A stretch of 10,331 bases of DNA from Pseudomonadota bacterium (GCA_003242525.1 QGUU01000050.1:1-10331), one strand, 5' to 3'. Counted from the first letter of the stretch, positions 1-8,583 are shown. Program-made: numbers and translations. Notes: generated by a model from the sequence alone, not told the origin.

Positions 1-462
1 ATCATAGCCCAGGCGACGGGTCTTGAGCACGCCGGAGCCTCCGAACGCCAAGAGTCCCTCGGCAAGCTGCCTATCGTCATCGACAGGCTGGAAGCGCGCT
101 GTCGAAATGCCGATGCCGTTCAGGAACGTTTTCTCGACGAGACGATCCTGTGCAACCTCCAGCGCCCGCTCGGGCGGGAAGACAGGGAGCTTTCCGCCAA
201 GGGTTCTCGCTGCCGCGACCGGCACATTCTCGAATTCGTAGGTGACGACGTCGCAAATAGCAGCAAGCTCGGCCAGAGCCGCCTCGTCGTCATAGGCGGC
301 CGCGATGTGCCTGTTGGCCACCTGGGCTGCGGGGCAGTCTGCCTGTGGCTCCAGCACCGCCGTCCTGTAGCCGAGACGTGCCGCGGCCATGGCAAGCATC
401 CGGCCAAGCTGTCCGCCGCCAATGATGCCGATGACCGATCCGGCAGGAAGCGGCCCGCTCAC
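1..462 (-). CDS. purK: PurK, N5-carboxyaminoimidazole ribonucleotide synthase (N-terminal part, cut by window edge)
   Basis: PurK uses ATP and bicarbonate to carboxylate aminoimidazole ribonucleotide to N5-CAIR, the substrate of PurE, in cytoplasmic de novo purine synthesis. Only 154 codons are present; the family is usually about 350-390 residues, so the C-terminal half lies to the left of base 1. Seen in the translation: a Rossmann-like N-terminus with [12 protein letters not shown] (residues 11-22), then TYEFENVP near residues 74-81, a PurK hallmark, and LKTRRLGYD at the cut end, the start of the ATP-grasp segment. The start chosen is GTG at 462-460. It overlaps the purE stop in a GTGA arrangement and has GGAG five bases upstream inside purE, which implies translational coupling. 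No frameshift is seen. Product call is secure; completeness cannot be judged. Confidence 0.95.
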   Translation of the reverse strand, partial: MSGPLPAGSVIGIIGGGQLGRMLAMAAARLGYRTAVLEPQADCPAAQVANRHIAAAYDDEAALAELAAICDVVTYEFENVPVAAARTLGGKLPVFPPERALEVAQDRLVEKTFLNGIGISTARFQPVDDDRQLAEGLLAFGGSGVLKTRRLGYD

Positions 463-956
463 GGCTGCTCCGTGGGCTCGACGGCCACGGCCGCCGTCTG
501 GTCCCGCCTCCAGGCATCAAGCCGCGCGGCGAGTTCGGTATCGGACAGAGCCAGCACGGCGGCGGCAAGCAGGGCGGCATTGATGGCGCCCGCCTTGCCG
601 ATCGCCAGCGTTCCGACGGGTACGCCAGCCGGCATCTGCACTATGGAAAGGAGCGAATCCTGCCCCGACAGCGCCTTGGACTCGACCGGCACCCCGAAGA
701 CCGGCAAAGGCGTCAACGCTGCTGTCATGCCCGGAAGATGTGCCGCGCCGCCTGCCCCGGCGATGATGACCCGATAGCCGGCATCCTTCGCCCCCCGGGC
801 AAATTCGTACAGCCGTTCGGGCGTGCGGTGGGCGGAAACGATCAGGCTCTTGTGGGAGACCTGCAGCGCTTTCAGCGTCTCGGCTGCATGCTGCATGGTC
901 ATCCAGTCGGACTGGCTGCCCATGATGATGGCGACGTCGGCGCGTTGGTCGCTCAA
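459..956 (-). CDS. purE: PurE, N5-CAIR mutase (class I)
   Basis: PurE converts N5-carboxyaminoimidazole ribonucleotide, the PurK product, to 4-carboxyaminoimidazole ribonucleotide in purine synthesis. The 165-residue protein is normal length for class I PurE. Visible motifs are IIMGSQSDW (residues 10-18), SAHRTPERL (41-49, with the catalytic-type His43), [11 protein letters not shown] (67-77) and [13 protein letters not shown] (104-116). The open frame extends upstream to 1103, but those extra 49 residues do not look like PurE. A TTG at 956-954 gives the expected N-terminus and is preceded by GGGAGA about 8 bases upstream, so I place the start there. It overlaps purK by 4 bases. Upstream lie two hairpins (981-1005 and 1025-1047) and the DUF465 gene on the same strand. 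Confidence 0.95.
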   Translation of the reverse strand: MSDQRADVAIIMGSQSDWMTMQHAAETLKALQVSHKSLIVSAHRTPERLYEFARGAKDAGYRVIIAGAGGAAHLPGMTAALTPLPVFGVPVESKALSGQDSLLSIVQMPAGVPVGTLAIGKAGAINAALLAAAVLALSDTELAARLDAWRRDQTAAVAVEPTEQP

Positions 957-980
957 GGCGCTGTCTCCCGCTGAGGAAAG

Positions 981-1047
981 GCCGCCCTTAGCGGAAATGG
1001 GCGGCTGCCGCAAGAAGCGTTCCAGGGGCGGAGAAGCCCTGCGCCCC
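981..1047 (-). other. Tandem hairpins in the purE leader
   Basis: Two perfect short stems lie upstream of the TTG start of purE. The nearer has 7-base arms at 981-987 and 999-1005 (GCCGCCC / GGGCGGC) with an 11-base loop. The farther has 6-base arms at 1025-1030 and 1042-1047 (GGGGCG / CGCCCC), also with an 11-base loop. On the minus strand the nearer stem is followed by CTTTCCTC, a weak pyrimidine stretch and not a real U-tract. They could be an attenuator-like element, the end of the upstream DUF465 transcript, or chance folding in GC-rich DNA. The stems are seen; any role is inference. Confidence 0.35.
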
Positions 1048-1115
1048 ATCCGGGCCGGGGTCTGGACCCATGCAGACCTCTGCCGGTCGTGCGGCGCTGC
1101 CACGGACCGCTCGCG

Positions 1116-1319
1116 TCAGGCAATGATATCGGGAATGATCCGGTCTTCCAGCGCGCTCAGCCGGTCCTTGAGCAGCAGCTTCTTTTTCTTCATGCGCTGG
1201 ATTTGCAGCGGATCACAGCCGGTGACGATCATCGCGTTGATGGCAGCGTCGAAATCGGCATGTTCCTGCTTGAGCCGCGCGAATTCGAGACGAATCTCGG
1301 CCTGTTCCTGTTCCGACAT
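1116..1319 (-). CDS. YdcH-family small protein (DUF465), copy 1
   Basis: A 67-residue, highly charged, all-helical protein resembling the DUF465/YdcH family. The family is widespread in proteobacteria, forms short helical hairpins or coiled coils and has no established function. Seen here: an N-terminal helix rich in Glu and Arg (residues 2-20), then HADFDAAIN (20-28), and a second helix with the lysine-rich stretch IQRMKKKKLLLKDRL (40-54), the typical DUF465 ending. The frame runs upstream to 1403, but ATG 1319-1317 gives the family-like start (MSEQEQAEIR); the ribosome binding site is weak (GAGTGG just before it). It lies 159 bases upstream of purE on the same strand and is divergent from a second DUF465 gene 224 bases away. 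Family call is good; function unknown. Confidence 0.85.
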   Translation of the reverse strand: MSEQEQAEIRLEFARLKQEHADFDAAINAMIVTGCDPLQIQRMKKKKLLLKDRLSALEDRIIPDIIA

Positions 1320-1443
1320 GTCCACTCTGCAGATCTCCGGCGGCGGGCGCCGGGCTGGCCGGCGCGAAGTGCTTCCGCCGGCGGGACCCATATCACATTT
1401 CACAATTACGGGAAATCATGCCACGCAGCATTCGACATACGGA

Positions 1444-1473
1444 ACGGTTGATGGCACACTTACATTCAACCGT
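1444..1473. repeat. 8-base inverted repeat between the divergent DUF465 genes
   Basis: ACGGTTGA at 1444-1451 is repeated as its exact reverse complement TCAACCGT at 1466-1473, with a 14-base spacer. It sits in the 224-base divergent intergenic region, about 70 bases before the start of the plus-strand DUF465 gene. Arm length and spacing would suit a dimeric regulator site, or a weak stem-loop. No protein is known to me to bind it, and no convincing -35/-10 pair was found for either gene in this region. Confidence 0.35.
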
Positions 1474-1543
1474 CATGAAGGCGGGTCTGTGGTGGGTTCG
1501 CCTTCGACGGTTGGTCGCGGAACCATGAAAGGGAGAACCAATC

Positions 1544-1723
1544 ATGTCTCTTGCATCCCATCTTGAGGAGCTGCAGAGGAAGCACACCGACATTGAACGC
1601 GAGATCAATGAAGCGATGCTGCATCCTTCCGTGGACGATCTCGAAATCGCCACGCTCAAGCGGCGCAAGTTGGCAATCAAGGACCAGATTGAGAAGCTGA
1701 AAGCTCAACCCACTTCCCACTGA
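1544..1723 (+). CDS. YdcH-family small protein (DUF465), copy 2
   Basis: A complete 59-codon gene. The start ATG 1544-1546 is preceded by GGGAGA at 1531-1536, a good Shine-Dalgarno sequence 7 bases away, and it ends with TGA at 1721-1723. The product is a short charged helical hairpin: SHLEELQRKHTDIEREIN (residues 5-22), a turn near HPSVDD (27-32), then ATLKRRKLAIKDQIEKL (36-52). This layout matches DUF465/YdcH, with the ending LKRRKLAIKDQI corresponding to MKKKKLLLKDRL in the divergent neighbour. The two copies are clearly related in layout but differ in most positions, so this is an old duplication. Function is unknown; SlyX-like or coiled-coil adaptor roles would be guesses. Two hairpins follow the stop. 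Confidence 0.85.
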   Translation: MSLASHLEELQRKHTDIEREINEAMLHPSVDDLEIATLKRRKLAIKDQIEKLKAQPTSH

Positions 1724-1758
1724 CGCACTTTCCGGCTGCGCCGGGCGCGGTCCCAGGA

Positions 1759-1783
1759 TGCCGGCGGCATAGTGCCGCTGGCA
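1759..1783 (+). terminator. Strong hairpin after the DUF465 gene, without U-tract
   Basis: Arms TGCCGGCGGCA (1759-1769) and TGCCGCTGGCA (1773-1783) form an 11-pair stem with one G-U pair and a TAG loop, starting 36 bases after the stop. The following bases (GGTGGGGACTT) contain no T-run, so it is not a standard intrinsic terminator. It may stabilise the 3' end, assist factor-dependent termination, or be a REP-like palindrome. The stem is clear; the role is inferred. Confidence 0.4.
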
Positions 1784-1863
1784 GGTGGGGACTTGTGAGA
1801 CCCGGATACCGCGCAGGGCCCAAGGTGCCTTTGTTTCTGTGACGCCAATTGGCGATCGCATCG

Positions 1864-1872
1864 TGATATAAT
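1864..1872 (+). promoter_or_regulatory. Extended -10 promoter element, likely for ispG
   Basis: The stretch reads TGATATAAT: a perfect TATAAT hexamer at 1867-1872 with the TG of an extended -10 one base upstream (1864-1865). No good -35 lies at 16-18 bases, which is tolerable for extended -10 promoters. It stands out in this GC-rich window. The predicted transcript would start near 1879, inside the hairpin that follows, and read into ispG. Confidence 0.45.
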
Positions 1873-1873
1873 G

Positions 1874-1912
1874 ATGCCCTTTCCGGGTGGTTATGACACC
1901 CGAAAGAGGCAT
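1874..1912 (+). other. Imperfect hairpin immediately after the -10 element
   Basis: The left arm at 1874-1889 (ATGCC then CTTTCCGGGTG) pairs with the right arm at 1897-1912 (CACCCGAAAG, A, then GGCAT) around the 7-base loop GTTATGA, giving a 16-position stem with about two mismatches and one G-U. It begins one base after TATAAT. It could be a 5' stabilising stem of the ispG leader or an operator at the promoter. No U-run follows on either strand, which argues against an intrinsic terminator. Confidence 0.4.
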
Positions 1913-2068
1913 TCGCAGCCTTATTGAACGACTCAAGCCGCCCCCTTTCAACAGAACCATTGACAAGCGGGGCCATGTCCGCCACGTCATGAACATGCGC
2001 GCGTAGCCCTCCAGCAAGCCGGCTTCGGGCCGAATTCGAAAGCAGAACGAGGATCGGGACCACCGGCA

Positions 2069-3325
2069 ATGACCGGTTATTTTTCCTCTCCCTTCGAGCG
2101 ACGGAAATCCGTCGGCGTCGATGTCGGCGGCGTGGTCGTCGGCGGCACGGCACCCATCGCCGTGCAATCCATGACGAACACCGACACTGCCGACATAGAT
2201 GCCACCGTGCGCCAGGTCGCTGCCCTTCACCGGGCGGGCTCCGAACTCGTACGCGTGACAGTGGACCGGGACGAGAGCGCGGCCGCAGTGCCCAGGATCC
2301 GTGAGCGATTGGAGCGCCTGGGCATCTTTGTGCCGATCGTTGGTGACTTCCACTATATTGGCCACAAGCTCCTGGCAGATCATCCGGCCTGCGCCGAAGC
2401 ACTGGCCAAGTACCGGATCAACCCCGGCAATGTAGGCTTCAGGGACAAGCGCGATCGCCAGTTTGGCGCCATCGTGGAAATGGCCATCCGGTATGACAAG
2501 CCCGTACGCATCGGCGTCAACTGGGGTTCGCTCGACCAGGAACTGCTTACCAGGCTCATGGACGAGAACCAGGCCAAGGGCTCGCCGCTGACGGCGATCG
2601 AAGTCACCCGGGAGGCCATCGTTCAGTCCGCCATCCTGTCGGCAAGAATGGCGGAAGAGATCGGCCTGCCGCGCTCCAAGATCATCCTCTCGGCGAAGGT
2701 CAGCGGCGTTCAGGATCTGATCGCGGTTTATACCGAACTGGCGCAGCGTTCGGACCATGCGCTCCATCTCGGCCTCACCGAGGCAGGCATGGGCACCAAG
2801 GGCATCGTCGCCTCCTCGGCGGCAATGGGCATACTTCTCCAGCAGGGCATCGGTGACACAATCCGCATCTCGCTGACGCCCGAGCCAGGCGGCGACCGCA
2901 CGCGCGAGGTGCAGGTGGCGCAGGAGCTCCTGCAAACCATGGGCTTCCGCCAGTTCGTCCCAATCGTTGCAGCCTGCCCCGGCTGTGGCCGCACCACATC
3001 GACCGTATTCCAGGAACTCGCCCAGGCGATCCAGGAGGACATCCGGGCCAACATGCCTGTCTGGCGCGAGAGATATCCAGGCGTCGAGCAGCTCAAGGTG
3101 GCGGTGATGGGCTGCATCGTCAACGGGCCGGGCGAATCCAAGCATGCCGACATCGGCATATCCCTGCCCGGTACCGGCGAGATGCCGGTCGCACCGGTGT
3201 TCATCGATGGCGAGAAGGCCGCAACCTTGCGTGGCCCGCGCATCGCCGAGGAATTCCAGAAAATGGTCGCCGACTATATCGAGCGGCGCTTCGGCAGCGG
3301 TGTCCAGGCCAAGGCGGCCGAGTAG
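2069..3325 (+). CDS. ispG: IspG, 4-hydroxy-3-methylbut-2-enyl diphosphate synthase
   Basis: IspG (GcpE) reductively opens methylerythritol cyclodiphosphate to HMBPP, the penultimate step of the MEP isoprenoid pathway, using a [4Fe-4S] cluster in the cytoplasm. The 418-residue length suits the two-domain bacterial form. Seen: [15 protein letters not shown] (32-46), a hallmark of the TIM-barrel domain; [12 protein letters not shown] (91-102); YRINPGN (115-121); GVNWGSLD (149-156); and the C-terminal cluster domain with CPGCGRTTS (Cys303, Cys306) and [10 protein letters not shown] (Cys349, Glu356), which together supply the three Cys and one Glu cluster ligands. All key residues are intact. The start ATG has a weak upstream GAGG. 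A long gene-free leader precedes it, and a lytic transglycosylase gene starts 3 bases after the stop, so the two are probably cotranscribed. Confidence 0.97.
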   Translation: MTGYFSSPFERRKSVGVDVGGVVVGGTAPIAVQSMTNTDTADIDATVRQVAALHRAGSELVRVTVDRDESAAAVPRIRERLERLGIFVPIVGDFHYIGHKLLADHPACAEALAKYRINPGNVGFRDKRDRQFGAIVEMAIRYDKPVRIGVNWGSLDQELLTRLMDENQAKGSPLTAIEVTREAIVQSAILSARMAEEIGLPRSKIILSAKVSGVQDLIAVYTELAQRSDHALHLGLTEAGMGTKGIVASSAAMGILLQQGIGDTIRISLTPEPGGDRTREVQVAQELLQTMGFRQFVPIVAACPGCGRTTSTVFQELAQAIQEDIRANMPVWRERYPGVEQLKVAVMGCIVNGPGESKHADIGISLPGTGEMPVAPVFIDGEKAATLRGPRIAEEFQKMVADYIERRFGSGVQAKAAE

Positions 3326-3328
3326 AAG

Positions 3329-4189
3329 ATGGTGCGGGCGTTCGCCGCCTGCCTGCTTTGTCTTGCATGGTTGGCTTTCGTTCGCGCAGCACTGGCCGAT
3401 CCGCCACACGCGCTTTCTGCCCGCGAAAGGTTGCTGGGACTGGTTTGCGACCTGATCGCCACCGAAGCCGAGCGGCACGGCCTGCCGAAGGATTTTCTTG
3501 CTCGCCTGATCTGGAAGGAAAGCCGCTTCGACCCCGGTGCGGTCAGCCCCGCCGGCGCCGAGGGCATCGCCCAGTTCATGCCCGGCACGGCGAAGATGCG
3601 CGGCCTCGCCAATCCTTTCGACATAAGACAGGCAATAGCGGCCTCCGCCGCCTATCTGGCCGAAATGCGCACCGGCTATGGCAATCTCGGCCTTGCATCA
3701 GCGGCCTACAACGCGGGCGAGGCACGTGTTTCCAACTGGCTGGGCAGCGGCGGCTTCCTGCCGCTGGAGACGGAAAACTATGTGCTGGACATAATGGGCG
3801 AGCCGACCGACAGCTTCACCGACCCCGGGTACCAGGGCACGATCCATCCCCTGGACGGTAAGTTGCCGTTCGACATTGCCTGCCGCCGCTTGCCCGCACT
3901 CGAACCGGACATGGTTGCGATGGCGACGATCCCGAGCAAGCCCTGGGGCGTCCAGGTGGCCGGCAACTTTCGCCGCGCCGCCGCGCTCCGCCAGTGGCAG
4001 CGGCTGCAGGCGCGCTTCCGCCGGGTGCTGGTGGGCCACGAGCCTGTAGTCAGCCGAGTGCGCACGCCCATGGGCCGCCGCGGCGTCTATGCGGTGAGGA
4101 TCGGCGCCGACAGCCGCAAGGCCGCAGATGAAATCTGCGGCCAATTGCGCGGCGCCGGCGCTTCCTGCCTGGTGGTGCGCAATCGCTAG
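3329..4189 (+). CDS. Secreted lytic transglycosylase with C-terminal SPOR domain
   Basis: A 286-residue exported peptidoglycan lytic transglycosylase, which cleaves MurNAc-GlcNAc bonds to form anhydro-muropeptides. Seen: a signal peptide (hydrophobic residues 4-20, probable cleavage after ALA at 21-23); an SLT-type catalytic domain at about 38-165 with IWKESRFDP (catalytic-type Glu64), AEGIAQFMPGTAKM (77-90) and SAAYNAG (124-130); and a SPOR-like domain at about 206-284, starting WGVQVAGNF and ending CLVVRN. SPOR domains bind denuded glycan strands, often at division sites, so septal or remodelling action is likely (inferred). The start lies 3 bases after the ispG stop with little Shine-Dalgarno, suggesting translational coupling. 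The hybrid kinase gene converges on it with 35 bases between stops and no clear terminator. Confidence 0.9.
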   Translation: MVRAFAACLLCLAWLAFVRAALADPPHALSARERLLGLVCDLIATEAERHGLPKDFLARLIWKESRFDPGAVSPAGAEGIAQFMPGTAKMRGLANPFDIRQAIAASAAYLAEMRTGYGNLGLASAAYNAGEARVSNWLGSGGFLPLETENYVLDIMGEPTDSFTDPGYQGTIHPLDGKLPFDIACRRLPALEPDMVAMATIPSKPWGVQVAGNFRRAAALRQWQRLQARFRRVLVGHEPVVSRVRTPMGRRGVYAVRIGADSRKAADEICGQLRGAGASCLVVRNR

Positions 4190-4224
4190 ATGCCCGTGAT
4201 GACCGCCAAACGGCTATCTTGAGT

Positions 4225-6555
4225 CTATGCTCTCTTGGCCATTGTCTCCGACAGCCAGGTGCCGATCTTGGCGCCGAGCCGGTCGGGCGAGATCGGCTTG
4301 GACAGGTAGTCATCCATGCCAGCCTCCAGGCATTTCTCGCGATCGCCCTTCAGTGCATGCGCCGTCACCCCGATGATCGGAACATGCCCGCCCGTGGCAG
4401 CTTCCGAGTCACGGATGGCGCGCGTCGCCTCATAGCCGTTCATTTCAGGCATCGACACGTCCATCAATATGAGACGGGGCGAAAGCGTCCGGAACATTTC
4501 GACGGCGGTCCGGCCATTGCCCGCTATGCGATAGGTCAGCCCAAGCCCCGAAAGCATTTGTCCGAAAACGAGCTGGTTGACCTCATTGTCCTCGGCAATC
4601 AGGATGTCGATGGGCCGGCCGGCATTCATCGCCACATCCTGTCCTCCGGCCTGATCCGAAGCGCCGCGGATGACGGTGAGCGTCGGCGGCGAATGCGTCG
4701 GCGGAACCGCCTCGCGCACGAAATGCGCCGCCTTTCCGATTTGCGCGCGTGATTTCTGGATTGCCGAAATCACCGTTCCGAGCAGGATCGCCGAGCGCGT
4801 CGGCTTGGTCAGATGGGCCGCAATTCCGTACTCCAGCACCAGCCTTCCGAAATCGACCTGGTCGACCGATGTGAGCAGCACGATCGGAATGGACGACAGC
4901 CGGCTGTCGGCGGAAATTGCCTTGGCTACATCGGCTCCGTTCATACCGGGCATCTGATAGTCGAGGATGATGCAGTCCACAGAGGCGCCGAGCTGCATGG
5001 CGCGGTCGAGGAAGGCCAGCCCGACGGCACCGCTCTCGGCAGCCGCGCAGTCGAAACTCCAGCTTCGCAGCTGCTCGAGCAGTATCTCGCGGTTGACCGG
5101 ATTGTCGTCGATGACCAGTACGCGCGCCCCGGTCACGTCGCCGGGCACGCCTTCATCCGCGGCGCCGGCTTCATGCACGGGCAGCGGTACGGTGAACCAG
5201 AAGACGGAACCACGGCCGACCTCGCTTTCGACGCCGATCTTGCCACCCATCAGGTCTACAAGGCGGGCGGCGATGGCCAGGCCGAGGCCGGTCCCTTCAT
5301 GACGGCGGGTGGAGGAAGCGTCGACCTGGGCGAACTTCTCGAACACGCTTTGCAGCTTGTCTGCCGGGATCCCGATGCCGGTATCCTCGACGCGAACCTT
5401 GAGCTGTACGACTTCGCCGGACGTTTCTCCGCCGACATCGATCAGCACATGGCCCTTCTCGGTAAATTTCACCGCATTACCGAGCAGGTTCGTAATGATC
5501 TGGCGGAAGCGACCCGCATCTCCCACGACAAAGGACGGCAGTTGGGGGTCCACGCGCACGATCAATTCCAGATTCTTCTCCGCCACGCGCGCCGACACAA
5601 GCGTCGCCACGTCTTCCACCGCTTCCACCAGGCGGAATGGCGCGGGGTCGAGCGTAAGCTGGCCGGCATTGATCTTGGAGAAATCAAGAATGTCGTTGAT
5701 GATGGTGAGCAACGCGTTGCCCGACTTGACGATGACGTCGGTGAACGTCTTCTGGCGCGGCGTCAGGTCCGTTTTCGCCAGCAACTCGGCCATGCCAAGC
5801 ACGCCGTTCATCGGCGTTCTTATCTCATGGCTCATATTGGCCAGGAATTCGGACTTGGCGCGGTCGGCTGCCTCCGCCTTGTAAAGCGACTCCGCGGTCT
5901 CGGCGAAGGCGCGCCGGATCGCCCTTTCCATGGGCCGGAAGATCCAGAAGGCGACGAAGCCCAGCACCAGGGACAGCATGGCGCTGGCCCACATCAGCAG
6001 GCGATCGCTTTCGGTATCGGCGCGACGGCGCTCATTGTCCATGGCAGCACGCACGCGTATCAGCGTAGGCTGGGCGAAAAGATTGTTCTGGTTGCGAATT
6101 TCGCGGTAGCTCCAGTCGTCCACCGGCTGCGCCACCGCCATCAGTTCGAGATTGCGCACAATATCTCGCGCCGACCAGAACAGGTCACCGTTGACCGAGG
6201 AGGACGCCAGGTCCCTGGCGGTATCACTCGACAGCCTTGGCGCAAGAGCGGAAAGCTGGATCGACAGCGTGTTTATATCAGCGCCCAGCCGCTCGGCATG
6301 GCCCCGCGCGGCGGCTGCCAGCCTGCTGCGGTTATCGGCCCGCCATGTACGGGTCGCGGTTTCGGCAAAGGCGGTCGCGTTGTGCAGGTCACGAGTGAGA
6401 GTAACAAGATTGCCGCTCACCGCATCCACCTGCTGGCGGAAGCTATTGATCTTGTTGAGGGCGAAAATTGCCGCAGCCGCGGCAATGGCAAAGATCAAAA
6501 TTCCCGAAATATAACGGATCCGGACCGACCGGATGAAAGAAGAATAATCAGGCAT
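4225..6555 (-). CDS. Membrane-bound hybrid histidine kinase with two receiver domains
   Basis: A 776-residue sensor kinase. In order: a cytoplasmic N-tail; TM1 about 16-32; a periplasmic region about 38-185, mostly helical, with no recognised sensor family; TM2 about 186-206; a short linker, possibly coiled coil; HisKA with [10 protein letters not shown] (phospho-acceptor His243); HATPase with N-box LLGNAVKF (358-365), DTGIGIP (391-397), FEKFAQ (405-410) and GTGLGL (421-426); receiver 1 about 478-600 (DD 483-484, Asp532, Thr562, Lys584); receiver 2 about 650-768 (ED 655-656, Asp699, Thr731, Lys753). Both receivers look phosphorylatable. There is no HPt domain and no response regulator gene nearby, so phosphotransfer needs an unlinked partner. 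The start ATG follows a G-rich stretch; TAAAAT at 6585-6580 could be a -10. It lies 117 bases downstream of the FPP synthase gene. The signal sensed cannot be told. Confidence 0.92.
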   Translation of the reverse strand: MPDYSSFIRSVRIRYISGILIFAIAAAAAIFALNKINSFRQQVDAVSGNLVTLTRDLHNATAFAETATRTWRADNRSRLAAAARGHAERLGADINTLSIQLSALAPRLSSDTARDLASSSVNGDLFWSARDIVRNLELMAVAQPVDDWSYREIRNQNNLFAQPTLIRVRAAMDNERRRADTESDRLLMWASAMLSLVLGFVAFWIFRPMERAIRRAFAETAESLYKAEAADRAKSEFLANMSHEIRTPMNGVLGMAELLAKTDLTPRQKTFTDVIVKSGNALLTIINDILDFSKINAGQLTLDPAPFRLVEAVEDVATLVSARVAEKNLELIVRVDPQLPSFVVGDAGRFRQIITNLLGNAVKFTEKGHVLIDVGGETSGEVVQLKVRVEDTGIGIPADKLQSVFEKFAQVDASSTRRHEGTGLGLAIAARLVDLMGGKIGVESEVGRGSVFWFTVPLPVHEAGAADEGVPGDVTGARVLVIDDNPVNREILLEQLRSWSFDCAAAESGAVGLAFLDRAMQLGASVDCIILDYQMPGMNGADVAKAISADSRLSSIPIVLLTSVDQVDFGRLVLEYGIAAHLTKPTRSAILLGTVISAIQKSRAQIGKAAHFVREAVPPTHSPPTLTVIRGASDQAGGQDVAMNAGRPIDILIAEDNEVNQLVFGQMLSGLGLTYRIAGNGRTAVEMFRTLSPRLILMDVSMPEMNGYEATRAIRDSEAATGGHVPIIGVTAHALKGDREKCLEAGMDDYLSKPISPDRLGAKIGTWLSETMAKRA

Positions 6556-6630
6556 CGTAACCCCAAACCCCTACGCGCCATTTTAACGATCGGGATTACG
6601 CTCGATTAGCCTTAATATTTCGTATGCCCG

Positions 6631-6672
6631 AAAAATCTCGACCGGAGAGAGCAGGAATGCCTGCAGGTCCGG

Positions 6673-6674
<2 letters not shown>
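6631..6674 (-). terminator. Probable intrinsic terminator of the FPP synthase gene
   Basis: On the minus strand GACCGGA (6674-6668) pairs with TCCGGTC (6646-6640). Inside it GCAGG and CCTGC (6664-6660 and 6655-6651) form a second stem with a 4-base loop. Four bases after the outer stem comes TTTTT (6635-6631). The outer arm begins within the TGA stop of the FPP synthase gene. This would separate that gene from the kinase gene downstream. The bulged stem and the short gap before the T-run make it moderate in strength. Confidence 0.5.
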
Positions 6675-7596
<922 letters not shown>

Positions 7597-7680
7597 GGTG
7601 GCGAGCGGTAGCGAACACTCGGGCGTTGCGCAAGGCGTCGTGCCCCTTTATGCCCTTTAAGACAGGCAGGGGCGGACGGT

Positions 7681-8433
7681 TTGACCGAACCGATCATTGA
7701 ACGAGAGGCCGAAGAGGCGCGGATGGTACCGCGAGCGAATAGCGGGAGGACCAGCGCTCGCAAGCGTCGGGGCAGACGAGTCCTGGCGGTCCTGGTGTTT
7801 CTGGCGCTCCTTCCGGCAGTCCTGACGCTTCTCTACGTCCCGTCCTTCATCCATCCGGTTTCGACGCTGATGCTGAAGGATCTCGTCACCTCCACACCTT
7901 ACGACCGCCGCTGGGTTTCCATCGATGACGTGGCGCCTGTGCTGGCCAATTCCGTTCTCATGTCAGAGGATGGACAGTTCTGCTTTCATCATGGCGTCGA
8001 TCTCGGCGAATTGAAGGGCGTCATCGACGACGTGATGGACGGCGGGCCCAAGCGCGGCGCATCGACCATCACCATGCAGACGGTGAAGAACCTGTTCCTC
8101 TGGTCACGGCCGCTTGCCGGATTGCGGAAGGTCATCGAGCTGCCGCTGGCAGTCTATTTCGATGCGATCATGCCGAAGCGCCGTATCATGGAGATTTACC
8201 TCAACATCGCAGAATGGGGGCCGGGCATCTACGGTATAGAAGCGGCGTCGCGGCATCACTTCGGCGTACCGGCCAGCAAGCTGTCGCGCCGGCAGGCCGC
8301 GCTGCTGGCGGTGACGCTTCCCAACCCGATCGCGCGCAATCCGGCCAAGCCGGGCCGAGGCCTTCGACAACTCGCCAACGTCATCGAGCGACGGGCCGCC
8401 AGGGCGGGCGCTTATGTGGGCTGCTTGCGCTGA
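7681..8433 (+). CDS. mtgA: MtgA, monofunctional peptidoglycan glycosyltransferase (GT51)
   Basis: MtgA polymerises lipid II into glycan strands at the outer face of the inner membrane, without a transpeptidase domain. The 250-residue product has a basic cytoplasmic N-tail (RKRRGRR, 27-33), one membrane anchor about 34-53, and a GT51 domain to the end. Motifs seen: [13 protein letters not shown] (95-107, catalytic-type Glu96), [16 protein letters not shown] (125-140), [24 protein letters not shown] (167-190, second key Glu171) and LLAVTLPNP (208-216). The start is uncertain: TTG at 7681 has AGGGG 8 bases upstream, while ATG at 7723 (residue 15) has GAAGAGG 5 bases upstream and would give 236 residues. 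Both keep all functional parts. It diverges from the FPP synthase gene and is followed by rpmF, a pairing I recall from Rhizobiales. Confidence 0.93.
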   Translation: MTEPIIEREAEEARMVPRANSGRTSARKRRGRRVLAVLVFLALLPAVLTLLYVPSFIHPVSTLMLKDLVTSTPYDRRWVSIDDVAPVLANSVLMSEDGQFCFHHGVDLGELKGVIDDVMDGGPKRGASTITMQTVKNLFLWSRPLAGLRKVIELPLAVYFDAIMPKRRIMEIYLNIAEWGPGIYGIEAASRHHFGVPASKLSRRQAALLAVTLPNPIARNPAKPGRGLRQLANVIERRAARAGAYVGCLR

Positions 8434-8469
8434 AAGGGCGCGGGTAGCCAAAAAATTTCCGGGCAGCGC

Positions 8470-8498
8470 TGGTCAAAAGGCTTGCGCGCGTGTATAGC
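8470..8498 (+). promoter_or_regulatory. Possible promoter upstream of rpmF
   Basis: TGGTCA (8470-8475) and TATAGC (8493-8498) are separated by 17 bases, in the 150-base gap between mtgA and rpmF. The -10 is 4 of 6 to consensus and the -35 is poor. It would give a leader of roughly 80 bases before rpmF, which contains a small hairpin around GCCCTTGCGAGGGGC. Weak on sequence alone, but a separate rpmF promoter is plausible given the gap and the strong rpmF terminator. Confidence 0.3.
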
Positions 8499-8583
8499 CA
8501 CGCCACTTTCTCAGGAAATCCGGCCCGACGGCGGCCCTTGCGAGGGGCATAGCGGGGCGTTGGACCGATAGCGGAGCATATCC

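Larger units (their letters stand above)
1724..2068 (+). other. Gene-free leader upstream of ispG
   Basis: No convincing coding frame lies in these 345 bases. In order it holds: two hairpins just after the DUF465 stop (a small one at about 1732-1744 and a strong one at 1759-1783); an extended -10 promoter element at 1864-1872; an imperfect long hairpin at 1874-1912; and a lone TTGACA at 1960-1965 with only a poor -10 (CACGTC) 17 bases downstream. If the 1864 promoter is used, ispG would have an untranslated leader of nearly 190 bases. The only short frames begin at ATG 1871 or 1874 (17-18 codons) and lack a ribosome binding site. Confidence 0.5.

Noticed and set aside
957..1103. N-terminal extension of PurE to the ATG at 1103
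   Set aside because: The extra 49 residues are Pro/Arg-rich and unlike PurE; the TTG at 956 has the better ribosome binding site.
1874..1912. Hairpin as an intrinsic terminator
   Set aside because: No T-run follows on either strand and it lies at the -10 element, so it is described as a leader or operator structure.
1871..1927. 18-codon leader peptide starting at ATG 1871/1874
   Set aside because: It overlaps the -10 element, has no ribosome binding site and shows no repeated regulatory codons.
1960..1988. TTGACA at 1960-1965 as the ispG promoter
   Set aside because: The hexamer is perfect, but the sequence 17 bases downstream (CACGTC) is a poor -10; noted only as part of the leader.
1466..3478. 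670-codon minus-strand open frame opposite ispG
   Set aside because: It is the antisense shadow of ispG, made by high-GC codon bias; the translation shows no family motifs, while the plus strand encodes complete IspG.
4190..4224. Bidirectional terminator between the transglycosylase and kinase genes
   Set aside because: Only a trivial 3-base stem (GCC-AAAC-GGC) is visible, with no T-run on either side.
4813..6609. 598-codon plus-strand open frame opposite the hybrid kinase
   Set aside because: Antisense shadow of the kinase gene. It is rich in His, Gly and Arg with no domain signs, whereas the minus strand shows all kinase and receiver motifs.
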